A DNA stretch of 64,000 bases, from contig OZ244893.1 of assembly GCA_965221485.1 (NCBI GenBank), positions 992,001 through 1,056,000 on the forward strand, given 5' to 3'. Position numbers and translations under genes: made by a program. The notes beneath the pieces were generated by a model that was not told the DNA's origin, made no database searches, and saw only the letters and a list, made by a program, of their open reading frames with translations. This document shows, piece by piece, positions 25,956-35,236 of this stretch. How positions within the stretch are numbered: position 1 is the stretch's first letter; each line of letters starts with the position of its first letter. This DNA comes from JAJEBT01 sp965221485 (GTDB lineage Bacteria > Pseudomonadota > Alphaproteobacteria > MPNO01 > UBA830).

Positions 25956-27203
25956 TCAGACTGAACCTCGACCCCGCATGGCCTGACGCCTGGTTGCAAT
26001 GTCCGTCATCAAGATGACGGCGATTGACCCAATCCACAGCAGCGCAACGCACAAGAAGGCCCAACGCGCCTGACCGGTGTCAGCGAACCAGCCGAACAGG
26101 ACCGGAGAAATACTCGCTCCGATATCCATTCCTGAATATACGAAACCGAAGACACGCCCACTCGCCCCCTTGGGACAGGCTGCGCGGATCAACAACTCCC
26201 GGGATGGAAATGCGATACCGTAGACAAACCCGGCAAGCGCGAAGGCGGAATAGAGCTGCCATGCCGAGAGATCGTACCGCCAGATGACAGCTGTGGAGAG
26301 GGCGGCAACGAGGTAACCGACAAAAACGATGGTTCCCGGACGTCTCACATGGTCAGCCAGATACCCTCCCGCCAAAAGACCGGACATGACGGCGATCACC
26401 AGAACCGAGACAAACGTGCCTCCGGTTTCCAGATTGAATGCATACATTTCCCTGAGTAGGGTAGGGGTTGTGGTCATGAGACCAAGCTGCCCCATCGCAA
26501 TCATGATGAAGAAGACCCAGCACAGAAGCACGGGCACCTGCAGCAATGTCGTAATGCTCTGGAGAAGCGGCGGAACCGCTTCGTTTCTCTCTTGTCGTTC
26601 ATGGGTGCTGTCACGGAAATCTCCGCTGCCGACGGCAAGAACGGAAAAGAGAATGATACCGAACGCCCCGGCGACCAACATTGCTGCTTGCCAGCCCAGA
26701 AATGATCCCGCGACAGTCATGACAATCGGTGCGATCGAGTATCCGACATATCCGCCCAGCATATGAAAACTGAAGGCCCGGGCTATTCGCCGCTCGGATA
26801 CCGTTGCGTTCATGATGCTGTAATCGCAGGGGTGAAAGACGCTGTTACCGATCGCCGCAAAAACCGAGAGAAGCAGCATGGCCGGATAATACGGGACCAG
26901 ACCCATCAACCCTGTCGAGACGGCCATGAGGGCAACGCCACAAAGGAGAACGCGACGCGCCCCGATGCGATCTACCAGAATCCCTGCCAATGGCTGGAAG
27001 ATTGCGGAAACAATAAAGAATACGGCGGTCAGGGTACCCAGAGCCGCATAGCTGATCCCGTTCTCCATATTGATCAGGGGAAACAGCGGAGGAAGCGCCA
27101 GCTGATAAAAATGGCTGGCGCCGTGCGAAACCCCGACTAGACCGATGACCCGGCGGTCGCGTCGGGTGCCCGCAGTAGCCGCCGGGGAAATCGACAGGGT
27201 CAA
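25956..27203 (-). CDS. MFS transporter (fosmidomycin-resistance-like group)
   Basis: 415 residues with 12 predicted helices. The inter-helix 2-3 motif GILVDRIGARRVLL and the HPCDYSIMNATVSERRIARAF stretch after helix 4 are typical of this MFS group. It is a paralogue of the transporter encoded at 44289-45542. The apparent start is TTG at 27203; the glcG-like gene ends 11 bp upstream, so the two probably share a transcript. The substrate is not predictable. Confidence 0.85.
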   Translation of the reverse strand: MTLSISPAATAGTRRDRRVIGLVGVSHGASHFYQLALPPLFPLINMENGISYAALGTLTAVFFIVSAIFQPLAGILVDRIGARRVLLCGVALMAVSTGLMGLVPYYPAMLLLSVFAAIGNSVFHPCDYSIMNATVSERRIARAFSFHMLGGYVGYSIAPIVMTVAGSFLGWQAAMLVAGAFGIILFSVLAVGSGDFRDSTHERQERNEAVPPLLQSITTLLQVPVLLCWVFFIMIAMGQLGLMTTTPTLLREMYAFNLETGGTFVSVLVIAVMSGLLAGGYLADHVRRPGTIVFVGYLVAALSTAVIWRYDLSAWQLYSAFALAGFVYGIAFPSRELLIRAACPKGASGRVFGFVYSGMDIGASISPVLFGWFADTGQARWAFLCVALLWIGSIAVILMTDIATRRQAMRGRGSV

Positions 27204-27214
27204 GGGTGTCTCGC

Positions 27215-27643
27215 TCAGATGCCCGGGATCAGTCCGGCTGCCTCAATGCCGGCTGCCGCTGCCGTTTCATCGTTATCGGAGGTATCGCCGCTGATCCCCA
27301 CGGCACCGATGATCTCGTCTCCCTCCTTGATCAGAACGCCCCCGGGAACGGGGACGAACCTTCCTTCCGAGACTCCAACCAGCGCCACACCAAAGTGCGG
27401 TCTCTGCAGAACTCTCTCATTCAGTCCCCGGGTGGATATTCCCATTCCCACAGCACCGAACGCCTTGCCAATAGCGATTTGCGGCCTCATTGCGGCCCCG
27501 GGGCCGTCCTCTCGGGCAAACGCTTTCAAATTTCCACCATCATCAAGCACCGCAATTGTCAATGGATTCAATCCCATATCACGTGCTTTTTCAAGTGATT
27601 TCCTGACGATGATATCAGCCTGTTCGAGTGTCAATCGTGCCAT
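27215..27643 (-). CDS. GlcG/HbpS-family protein
   Basis: A 142-residue one-domain protein of the GlcG/HbpS family (DUF336). It begins MARLTLEQADIIV, contains TIAVLDDGGNLKAFAREDGPG, and ends with PVPGGVLIKEGDEIIGAVGISGDTSDNDE, the family's most conserved stretch. Family members are octameric, some bind haem or cobalamin, and many sit beside catabolic genes without a known reaction. ATG 27643 fits the family length; the frame stays open for another 660 bases upstream, but that part has no coding character. It leads into the MFS gene, whose start lies 11 bp after its stop. Confidence 0.85.
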   Translation of the reverse strand: MARLTLEQADIIVRKSLEKARDMGLNPLTIAVLDDGGNLKAFAREDGPGAAMRPQIAIGKAFGAVGMGISTRGLNERVLQRPHFGVALVGVSEGRFVPVPGGVLIKEGDEIIGAVGISGDTSDNDETAAAAGIEAAGLIPGI

Positions 27644-28292
27644 GGTCTGGGGACTCCAATTTTGTGGCAGATCCCAAGCTACCGATCTGAGTGCAGGAGG
27701 GAAAGGGCAAACACAGAAAACGAGTCGGAAGCTCGGCACAACGTGACCAAAGCGAGGGCTCCAGGATCCGGAACAGGATCTGCCGGGGGTTTCATGGCGA
27801 GCCAGCTGCCTGAAGGGTCTGCGCCCCAACTGAACGACCAATGTTATCAGGCCGATCCACAGTCGAGGCAGGGTCCTCTCCCCGGTAGCAACCCGGTTTG
27901 GGACGATCCGTATCAGCATTCGAAGCAACCCCTTGGTCATCATCAAGTCAGACTTGTGTTGCTGGTTGAAAGAACAACCGCAGAAATGTCCCCGGTTGGC
28001 GCCGGCCCCCGTCCTGCCGGGCTCACGGATCGCTGTTGCTCTCTCGTCACTCGACGCGATTGCACGCATGTCTTCTCTCCACACCCCATTGTCTGCGAAC
28101 CCATGCCGACCATGCGATCGATAGCAGGGGACAAGACTCTTGAGTGCAACCTCCAAGTTGCAAGAGACCTTCCCGGACTGGACGCCATGATTCCCGGGCA
28201 ACTTGTGACCCGACACATTGATGGATTGCGCCGCCATCGCGGGTTTGGCATTTTGCTGCATCATACTGCCGACACTTCGAACGGAGCATTCA
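27644..28292. other. Divergent intergenic region
   Basis: About 650 bp between the leftward glcG-like gene and the rightward di-iron gene. Long open frames exist on both strands but are mutual shadows with no ribosome sites and no family similarity. Promoters for both units are expected here; none could be assigned with confidence. Confidence 0.4.
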
Positions 28293-29033
28293 ATGGAATA
28301 CAACAACCCGAGCCAGGTTTCCGGCCCTTATCGCGATATGCTTGTTCGCCTTATGACACGGCAGATCTACGCTGAAACTGCGACAGCGGAAGTTTTCGGA
28401 CGGGCAATTTCCGTTGCACCCAACTGGCGGGAAAAGGAACTCGCTGCCGAATTTGCCGCCGAGGAGGCACGACACAGCCGCGGTCTTTACGATCTCCTGA
28501 CCGACCTGGACGAGGACGCGGAAGCGATCATCAGTGGACGTCCCGATGCCGCACGTTTCTGGGATGTCGATCTTGAAAACTGGCTCGACATTGCCGTCTT
28601 CAACTTTACCGTCGATCGGGCTGGAAGCCATCAGATCATGGAGTATCGCCAGTCCAGCTACATTCCCTGGGCCGAAAGCCAGGAAGAAGTTCTGGCCGAC
28701 GAAGAAGATCATTACGATAACGGCGTGGAAAACCTGAAACAGTTTGCGAAAGACCCGGACCAGCTGGCCGGTTTCCAGGCGACGTTTGACCGCGTGCTTC
28801 CGAACTGCGTCAAACGCGCATTCGGCCGCCTCGAAGGGCCTGACAATGAATTCTGTCTGCAGCATGGTCTCAAGCGTAACCGCACCGAAGCCATCGTGAA
28901 CCGGTATCTTGAAGAGATGTGCGGCCACATGCAGGGCACGGGACTGACGTTCCCTCCGCTTTCCGTGTTTGACGATGTGCGCTGCGAACTGGCGGACAGC
29001 AGCAAGGAGATCCTGCAGTCTCTGCAGCGCTGA
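28293..29033 (+). CDS. Ferritin-like di-iron protein, PaaA/PaaC-related
   Basis: 246 residues, nearly all helical. Candidate metal ligands are E28, the ExxH pair E58/H61 (AAEEARH), an acidic residue near 109-117, and the second ExxH pair E137/H140 (DEEDH). This is the four-helix di-iron pattern of phenylacetyl-CoA epoxidase subunits and relatives. It would activate O2 for an oxygenation or desaturation. ATG 28293 follows ACGGAG; an in-frame upstream ATG gives an unrelated extension. It is not accompanied by the other Paa subunits or a reductase, so it may act alone or with the downstream CoA enzymes. Exact reaction unknown. Confidence 0.7.
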   Translation: MEYNNPSQVSGPYRDMLVRLMTRQIYAETATAEVFGRAISVAPNWREKELAAEFAAEEARHSRGLYDLLTDLDEDAEAIISGRPDAARFWDVDLENWLDIAVFNFTVDRAGSHQIMEYRQSSYIPWAESQEEVLADEEDHYDNGVENLKQFAKDPDQLAGFQATFDRVLPNCVKRAFGRLEGPDNEFCLQHGLKRNRTEAIVNRYLEEMCGHMQGTGLTFPPLSVFDDVRCELADSSKEILQSLQR

Positions 29034-29273
29034 GGGAAAATCTGCCCGGAAAATCTATGGGGTCCTGCAGGGCACCCGGAGGCGCTTCCGGGCTTCCATC
29101 CCAGTAAGCCCGATGACGTAAGATATCGGCAGAGGAAACGTCCGGAACATTTGACGCAACTGAGAGATGATGAAGACACAAGGGCGCCAGCAATCTGTGA
29201 TAATTCCGCGGCCATCCGGAGAGAGCACGTGAACACCCGGCAAGTCTCGCGGCATGAACCCGCGGGAGGACCA

Positions 29274-30074
29274 TTGAAGGTCGGGATTGCAGGATTTGGA
29301 ACCATCGGAAAAGTGGTTGCCTCGGTACTCGATGGAGGTATTGAAGGTCTCGCGCTTGCCGCCGTCTGTACCAGAAGTGAAGAGAAGTGCCGGCAAGAGA
29401 TGGCGGAAACATGCCGAGCAGTCCCGGTGGTAAGTCCCGAGAATCTGGCTCGGCAATGCGACATCATCGTCGAGTGCGTCCCCCGATCGGCATTCCGCCA
29501 GATAGCCGAACCGGCTCTTCGGAATGGACGCCTGCTGGTCACCGTCAGTGGAGCGGGACTTCTGGAGCACATGGATCTTGTAGACATGGCCCGGGCCAAC
29601 AGGGGACAGATTATTCTGGCAACCGGAGCACTTCTCGGTCTTGATGCCGTCAGGGCCGCTGCCGAAGGGGATATTACGGCAATCCGGATGGTCACCAGAA
29701 AGCCTCCGAAGTCGCTGGCCGGTGCTCCCTTTCTTCAGGAGCACGGCATTTCGATCGACAATCTGTCCGAGCCACTCAGGGTCTTTGCGGGGACTGCCCG
29801 AGAGGGCGCCAGCGGTTTCCCGGCCAATGTCAATGTGGCTGCCGCGCTGGGGCTCGCGGGAATTGGCCCCGATGATACCTTGCTGGAAATCTGGGCAGAT
29901 CCTGCTCTGACACGGAACACTCACGAAATCCATGTCGACGCCGACAGCGCACGATTTTCGCTCAGGATCGAAAATGTTCCCTCACCCACAAATCCGGGGA
30001 CTGGCAAAATCACCGCTCTCAGCGTCATTGCGACGTTGCGCGGTCTGACCAGTCCCCTGAGGGTAGGAACCTGA
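29274..30074 (+). CDS. L-aspartate dehydrogenase-like (NadX family) oxidoreductase
   Basis: Starting at TTG 29274 the product is 266 residues, the usual length for this family, and begins directly with the Rossmann strand MKVGIAGFGTIG (dinucleotide loop 7-12). GGGAGGA lies just upstream. A GTG at 29229 with CGGAGAG is the main alternative. Family marks include CDIIVECVP, VSGAGLL, the FPANVNVAAALGLAGIG helix, and the His in NTHEIHVDA proposed to be catalytic. NadX-type enzymes oxidise L-aspartate to iminoaspartate with NAD(P). Here it precedes an enoyl-CoA hydratase and a CoA ligase rather than NAD-synthesis genes, so another amino-acid-like substrate is possible. Confidence 0.8.
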   Translation: MKVGIAGFGTIGKVVASVLDGGIEGLALAAVCTRSEEKCRQEMAETCRAVPVVSPENLARQCDIIVECVPRSAFRQIAEPALRNGRLLVTVSGAGLLEHMDLVDMARANRGQIILATGALLGLDAVRAAAEGDITAIRMVTRKPPKSLAGAPFLQEHGISIDNLSEPLRVFAGTAREGASGFPANVNVAAALGLAGIGPDDTLLEIWADPALTRNTHEIHVDADSARFSLRIENVPSPTNPGTGKITALSVIATLRGLTSPLRVGT

Positions 30075-30099
30075 TCCCGTCGCGAAGAGGAGAAATCAT

Positions 30100-30999
30100 T
30101 TGAAATACAAAACGTTACAGTGGGACATTCTTGAAAACCCCGAAAGATCCGGTGAACGCTCGATCGGATTGATCACAATGAACCGGCCCGAGTTCCTGAA
30201 TGCTGTCGACGTACGGATGCGTGTGGAGCTTGACATTCTTTGCGATGAAATCCGTCACAACAGCAATATCAAGGTGGTGATCATAACCGGAGCGGGGCGG
30301 GGATTTTCTGCGGGAGGAGATCTGAAGTCCGAGGCTGACCCCCTGGGCGCGGGAGATGAGGAGTTCGATTTCGGGAATTTCGGTCCCTACAAGGAACTTG
30401 CAAGCTATTTCTTCAATGATCTTCGGCATCAGGTCCTGCAAAGAGCGTTCAGGAAATTCGAAGATCTGCCCTCTGTCGTAATTGCGGCGATAAACGGACC
30501 CGCGGTCGGAATCGGGCTGGAGATCTGTACACTCTGTGATCTCCGTTTTGCTTCTGAACGGGCCCGGATGGGCGAAGTGGCTGTGCCGGCCGGTTTCCTG
30601 CCTGAATCCGGCGGTGCCCGCAACCTGCCCAAACTGGTCGGTGTCGGCAAGGCACTGGACATGATCCTCACCGGCGAAATCATCGATGCCGCGGAGGCTC
30701 ACCGGATCGGTCTCGTCGAAAAAGTCTTCCCTCATGAAACCCTTCTCGAGGAAACACTCCGTTACGCCGGCAAGGTCGCTTCCAATCCATACCTGTCCGT
30801 GCGGTATGCGAAGGAACTGGTCAGGATGTACTGGAATCACAATCGATCGGAAGAGGGTTGGGGCCGGGAATTCGCTGCCATTCAGGAGATTACCCGAACA
30901 GAGGATTGTGCCGAGGGCATTCGTGCCTTTCTCGAAAAGCGCAAGCCGGTCTATCGCGGCCCACAGTACGACCCTGATCAAAACAGCCCCGGCAGATGA
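30100..30999 (+). CDS. Enoyl-CoA hydratase/isomerase family protein
   Basis: A 299-residue crotonase-fold protein. The oxyanion-hole segment is GRGFSAGGDLKSE (about 67-79), and the second is GPAVGIGLEICTLCDLRFASE (about 131-151). The active-site stretch FLPESGGARNLPKLVG has Glu in place of the common Pro-Gly, and Glu is a known catalytic residue position in some hydratases. The TTG start (MKYKTLQW) is supported by AAGAGGAGA. The stop overlaps the following CoA ligase start (ATGA), so activation and hydration of one acid are probably co-regulated. Specific substrate unknown. Confidence 0.9.
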   Translation: MKYKTLQWDILENPERSGERSIGLITMNRPEFLNAVDVRMRVELDILCDEIRHNSNIKVVIITGAGRGFSAGGDLKSEADPLGAGDEEFDFGNFGPYKELASYFFNDLRHQVLQRAFRKFEDLPSVVIAAINGPAVGIGLEICTLCDLRFASERARMGEVAVPAGFLPESGGARNLPKLVGVGKALDMILTGEIIDAAEAHRIGLVEKVFPHETLLEETLRYAGKVASNPYLSVRYAKELVRMYWNHNRSEEGWGREFAAIQEITRTEDCAEGIRAFLEKRKPVYRGPQYDPDQNSPGR

Positions 31000-32570
31000 T
31001 CCCACGACTGCCGACACCTCCTCCGGGATATCGGGAGATACCGGAATATCTGAACCTTGCTGGTGAACTTGTTGACCGAATAAAAGAAAGAGGATTTTCT
31101 GATCGTCTGGCATTTGTATCGGACAATCGCCAGGTAACATTTCGTGATGCCGCACTTCGCATCAATCGTTTGACCTCGGCTTTTGCAGCACGGGGAATTC
31201 TGCGTGGTATGCCGGTTCTCATCCTGATGCGGAATTGTCACGAGTTCGCCGAGACATTTCTCGCTCTGGTCAAACTCGGAGCGTTGCCTGTGCTCCAGAA
31301 TTCCCTGTCCAGACCTGACGAAGTCAGACATGTGATCGACCACTCGGAAGCATCGGCTGTCGTCACTCTGGCAGAGATGTTTGAACCTCTGCGGAACGTG
31401 TTTGACGGGCTGAGGAATGGCGTCGTGGTAGCGCGCGGGGTGGCCCCAGGCACAGACTCCTATGAAGAGCTTCTGGAGGATGCAAAGGATACGGTTCACG
31501 AGACAGCCGACACCAGGAGCAGTGACCCGGCATTTCTTGTCTACAGCTCAGGAACCACCGGAAAACCGAAAGGAATTCTCCATGCTCACCGGTGGATCAT
31601 CGCTCTGGGGGACTCGAACCGGTTCCGCGTCCCTCCCATTACGGGCGATCGCATCCTTGCTACCGGTGAATGGAGTTTTATAAGCGCCCTCGGTCATAAT
31701 GTCCTGTTTCCGCTGAGAAACGGGAATACCGGCATTATTCTGGAGCAGCGGCCGACACCAATCAACATCCTGAGTGCGATCGAGAAGCATCGTGTCACGC
31801 TGCTTTACTCTGTCGCGACCGTGTATCGCCGCATTCTGGCAATGGAGGGTGTGGAAAAAAACTACGACCTGTCCTCGCTTCGCGGATGCAACGCGACCGG
31901 CGAAGCGCTTGAGACGGCAACCTGGGAACAGTTCAGAAGCCGCATCGGCTGCGAAATCTGGGAGCATTATGGAGTATCGGAAATGCAAATGGTCATGGGT
32001 CAAGGACCCCTGGCTCGGGTTCGCCCCGGTGCTGCAGGTTATCCCATGCCCGGCACTGCGGTCGCGATCACGAATGACGATTATCGATCGATGCCTGACG
32101 GAGAACCGGGACATCTCTTGATTGAGGCCGATAATCCGGGCTTCTTTCTTGGTTATCATCGGGACCCAGAAAGAACGCAGCAGGTCTTGCGTGATGGCTG
32201 GTACCACACGGGAGACCTCGCCTACAGGGATACGGATGGTTATGTGTGGTTGGCGGGACGAAGTGACGACTGCTTCAAGAGCCGCGGCATCTTCATATCA
32301 CCTTATGAGATCGAAAACGTGATCCGCCAGCATCCTGCAATCGCAGAGGCCTGTGTTGTTCCTCTGGCGGACCCCGATATCGGCAACCGGATTCGCGCCG
32401 TTTGCGTTTTGCGCGAAAACCAGGAAGCAGGAACCGATATGGAACAGCGGCTTCGCGCTCACCTCGAACCCCGTCTCGCGCCCTACAAGGTGCCACACCT
32501 GTTCGAATTTGTTGACGGTCTTCCGACAAGCGCTGTGGGCAAGGTATTGAGACGGGAGCTCATAACCTGA
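30996..32570 (+). CDS. AMP-forming acyl/aryl-CoA ligase (benzoate-CoA-ligase-like)
   Basis: 524 residues with a complete set of motifs: YSSGTTGKPKG (183-193), EHYGVSEMQ, the YHTGDLAYRDTDGY region, RSDDCFKSRGIFISPYEIE, and the C-terminal SAVGKVLRREL with catalytic Lys. It activates a carboxylic acid to an acyl-CoA. Its start overlaps the stop of the crotonase gene, and its own TGA is overlapped by the proposed start of the next transporter. The family resemblance is to benzoate-type ligases but the acid cannot be specified. Confidence 0.9.
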   Translation: MIPRLPTPPPGYREIPEYLNLAGELVDRIKERGFSDRLAFVSDNRQVTFRDAALRINRLTSAFAARGILRGMPVLILMRNCHEFAETFLALVKLGALPVLQNSLSRPDEVRHVIDHSEASAVVTLAEMFEPLRNVFDGLRNGVVVARGVAPGTDSYEELLEDAKDTVHETADTRSSDPAFLVYSSGTTGKPKGILHAHRWIIALGDSNRFRVPPITGDRILATGEWSFISALGHNVLFPLRNGNTGIILEQRPTPINILSAIEKHRVTLLYSVATVYRRILAMEGVEKNYDLSSLRGCNATGEALETATWEQFRSRIGCEIWEHYGVSEMQMVMGQGPLARVRPGAAGYPMPGTAVAITNDDYRSMPDGEPGHLLIEADNPGFFLGYHRDPERTQQVLRDGWYHTGDLAYRDTDGYVWLAGRSDDCFKSRGIFISPYEIENVIRQHPAIAEACVVPLADPDIGNRIRAVCVLRENQEAGTDMEQRLRAHLEPRLAPYKVPHLFEFVDGLPTSAVGKVLRRELIT

Positions 32571-33775
32571 CCAGGGCCACGAATACGGGCAGCGGCGGAC
32601 TGTTCCTCACGGCTCTGGTTCTGATCACACTGATCGGACCTCTGGCTGTTCACATCTACATCCCTCTGATGCCGACGATTCAGCAAACCTTCTCGGTATC
32701 AACCGCCGTGACGACAGTGACGTTCAGTATGGTCCTTATGGTCATGGCTTTCGGAACGCTGCTTTATGGCAATGCCTCTGACCGATTCGGACGAAGGCCG
32801 GTTCTGCTGACGGGGCTTGCTCTTTTCGTCGGCGGATCAGTGGTCTGTGCTGTATCCGAGAGTTTCACAATGCTTATGGTCGGGCGCGTGTTGCAGGCTC
32901 TCGCTGCCGGTTGCGGAGTCGTTCTTGCCCGCGCCATTGCCAGGGATGTTTATGGTCCCGACAAGCTGGCCCAGGTGATTGCCTATCTGACAGCAGCCTA
33001 TGTGCTCGGCCCCACCCTTGCTCCACCACTGGGAGGGGCGATTTCAGACATTTTCGGCTGGAACGCGGTATTTGTGGCGGCAGCCGGCTTCTCCATTCTC
33101 ATATTCGCACTGGCTGCCATTGTGATCGCCGAGACCCACAGCGGTCGGGGACTCCACAGTTCTTTTCGTTCACTCGTATCCGATTATGGCCGCTTGCTCA
33201 GGAATGCGATTTTTCTTTCCTATGCTATCGTTCCGGCCTGCACGTCGGGTGCGTTTTTCGCGTTAGCCGTCTATGGCTCGTTCCTTATGCGGGATCACTA
33301 TGAGGGAAGTGCCGGTGAATACGGGCTCTATTTCATGCTGCTTACGCTCGGTTTCATGGCGGGTAATATCATCGCGGGACGACTGGGAAACCGCGTAAGA
33401 AGCCGCTACATGGTCATGTTCGGATGCGTTACCGGTGTCATCACGATAGCGTTGATGACCGCGGCTATATTGCTCTTTCCGGACGAACCGCTGGCGCTGT
33501 TCGCTCCCGGAGCCCTTGTCGGGGTATCGCAGGGGTTATCCCTTCCTCATGCGCAGGCACTGGCCATCAATTCCGAACCGGACCTGACCGGTACGTCTTC
33601 CGGCATTGTCATGTTTCTTCACTTTTTCGCAGCCGGATTCGCATCCCAGATGGTCTCACAGGTCTATGATGGCACGTTCTATCCAATGCTGCTTGTGGTC
33701 TGTTGTCTCATGATCATCGCCATGCTCTTCGCCTTGTTCGCTAACTCGAGGCTTCGCCGGCGAGAGTCTTTCTGA
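32567..33775 (+). CDS. Bcr/CflA-family MFS exporter, probable non-ATG start
   Basis: The usual Bcr/CflA length is about 400 residues. The first ATG (32669) would give 368 and remove helix 1, yet the frame upstream encodes a perfect helix 1 (LFLTALVLITLIGPLAVHIY). The best upstream start is CTG 32567, which overlaps the ligase stop and has GGGAG about 8 bases before it, giving 402 residues. Motifs include the SDRFGRRPVLL loop after helix 2 and the GRVLQALAAGCGVVLARAIARD helix 4-5 region. The protein is likely a drug- or metabolite-efflux pump co-translated with the ligase. Confidence 0.8.
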   Translation: MTRATNTGSGGLFLTALVLITLIGPLAVHIYIPLMPTIQQTFSVSTAVTTVTFSMVLMVMAFGTLLYGNASDRFGRRPVLLTGLALFVGGSVVCAVSESFTMLMVGRVLQALAAGCGVVLARAIARDVYGPDKLAQVIAYLTAAYVLGPTLAPPLGGAISDIFGWNAVFVAAAGFSILIFALAAIVIAETHSGRGLHSSFRSLVSDYGRLLRNAIFLSYAIVPACTSGAFFALAVYGSFLMRDHYEGSAGEYGLYFMLLTLGFMAGNIIAGRLGNRVRSRYMVMFGCVTGVITIALMTAAILLFPDEPLALFAPGALVGVSQGLSLPHAQALAINSEPDLTGTSSGIVMFLHFFAAGFASQMVSQVYDGTFYPMLLVVCCLMIIAMLFALFANSRLRRRESF

Positions 33776-34258
33776 TACTTTTTCGCAAGTCGCTTCTGTG
33801 GCGGACCCTGCCGGCGAAAATTAACCAGTTCATGCGAATACGGGCACAGTCCAAAGGCAGAGCAATGTCAGAACGCTGCCTGTGTGGATGACCGAAGCGG
33901 CGCAGGGAGCATATCCTCCCGTTTGGTGCCTCTCATGATGTATCCGCCAGCAATGGTTGAGAGGCAAGCACCACACGCTTAAATCCATGAGGCAAAAAAA
34001 CCTGACCCTCAATCAGGTTCCGGAGAAAAACTTCGACTTTATGAAGTCCGGCTCTCAGGACAGCGGTACGACTATGGGTCGGGAGGTGCTGGTTTCCGCC
34101 ATGATTGCAAGGAGAGGCCAGGGCCGGAGCCAGGACATGCAGGTTTGCGGCAAATTCCAATGCTGATTTCGGATAATGAACTTTCCGGACCACACATTCA
34201 CATGGACAACACCTATTCGGAAGCGGAAACCGTTTCCAGAGTAGACGATACGGATGCC
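33776..34258. other. Convergent intergenic region, nothing recognised
   Basis: About 480 bp between the MFS exporter and the leftward substrate-binding protein. Short frames only. No terminator with a convincing U-run was seen, apart from a TTTTT shortly after the exporter stop. Confidence 0.4.
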
Positions 34259-35236
34259 TCATACAGTCTCGTCAAAACTCCCGTCATGACGGCCCAGGGC
34301 CTTCAGTGCTGCGGTGACGAAGGATTGCCTGAGAAGGTCGCTCCGAAGCACAACAGGAAGTTCCGGGTAGAGTTCCCGGTAGAGGCGCAGTTGATCGTCC
34401 CAGTGTCTTGCAGAGAGCTCTCCGTTCACCGCAAAGCCTCCTGATGCATGTTCCTGTTCCCAGATCCGACGGATATCGTTGTCCGGAACCGGAACAGTGA
34501 CGTGTTGATCATAGACCTCACGAAACGTCGCATAGTCATCATGCAAGGCACGGGATGCCCGTAGCATGCCGCGCGTCAAACGCGACAGTTCTTCAGCGCA
34601 ACGGTCCACGTAGGCCTCGGTTGTGCTCAGGACGCCATGAGGCTGGATCGGTACCAGTTTCTTGAGCTGATCAAATCCCAACAGGGTGTGAACCTTCTCG
34701 CCATGATCCCGGGTAAGCGAGGCGGCCTCTTCAGTCCGAATGAGAGACGCGCCAACCTCTCCCGACAACAATTGCTGAATGCGTTCCGGTGGTGGCCCAA
34801 CTGCTCTCCAGTCGATGGCCGTTTCGTCTATGTTCAGCGCACGGATCGTCAGACGAGCCATGTGATGGCTGAGCGCATTGAATCCGTCCAGCGCCCAGGA
34901 TACTCCGGGTAGCTCCGCGACAGAGCTGATATTCCGGGAAACCACGAGGTTCTGGGCGAGCCCGCGGGCCATGGAAACGACTGCCACGACAGGATTCCCC
35001 GTTGCGCGGGATCGAATAAGGGGCCCCAGACCTCCATAAGCGACATCCACCCTCCCCTCGAGAACGGCACCGACCGCTGCGACTCCCCCGTGAACGGGGG
35101 TCCAGCTGACATCCAGCCCTTCGTCAGCCCACAGACCCAGGGTCGTTGCAGCAGCGCAGGCCAGGTCGTCCACCCCGAATGTTGGTCCCGATCCTGCAGC
35201 CAGACGGATCGGAAGTCGATTAACCGTTGGGGACAT
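34259..35236 (-). CDS. NMT1/ThiY-like substrate-binding protein without a signal peptide
   Basis: 325 residues of type II periplasmic-binding fold, as in NMT1/SsuA/ThiY proteins: LAAGSGPTFGVDDLACAAATTLGLWADEGLDV at the start, GRVDVAYGGLGPLIRSRATG near 65, and ALDGFNALSHHMARLTIRAL near 125. ABC importers of taurine, thiamine precursors or aromatics use such receptors. Unusually, the chain begins directly with the first strand and has no signal peptide or lipobox, so it may be cytoplasmic. ATG 35236 follows CAGGAGT, and the upstream MaoC gene overlaps it by 17 bp. No ABC permease or ATPase is nearby. It could be an enzyme-like or sensing relative. Confidence 0.75.
   Translation of the reverse strand: MSPTVNRLPIRLAAGSGPTFGVDDLACAAATTLGLWADEGLDVSWTPVHGGVAAVGAVLEGRVDVAYGGLGPLIRSRATGNPVVAVVSMARGLAQNLVVSRNISSVAELPGVSWALDGFNALSHHMARLTIRALNIDETAIDWRAVGPPPERIQQLLSGEVGASLIRTEEAASLTRDHGEKVHTLLGFDQLKKLVPIQPHGVLSTTEAYVDRCAEELSRLTRGMLRASRALHDDYATFREVYDQHVTVPVPDNDIRRIWEQEHASGGFAVNGELSARHWDDQLRLYRELYPELPVVLRSDLLRQSFVTAALKALGRHDGSFDETV

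Noticed and set aside
25468..26064. 198-codon leftward frame
   Set aside because: It overlaps the MFS gene end, lacks a ribosome site and shows no recognisable domain.
27644..28306. Long leftward open frame extending the glcG-like gene by about 220 codons
   Set aside because: The added part has no family similarity, no ribosome site and is mirrored by an equally long frame on the other strand; GlcG-family length fits the start at 27643.
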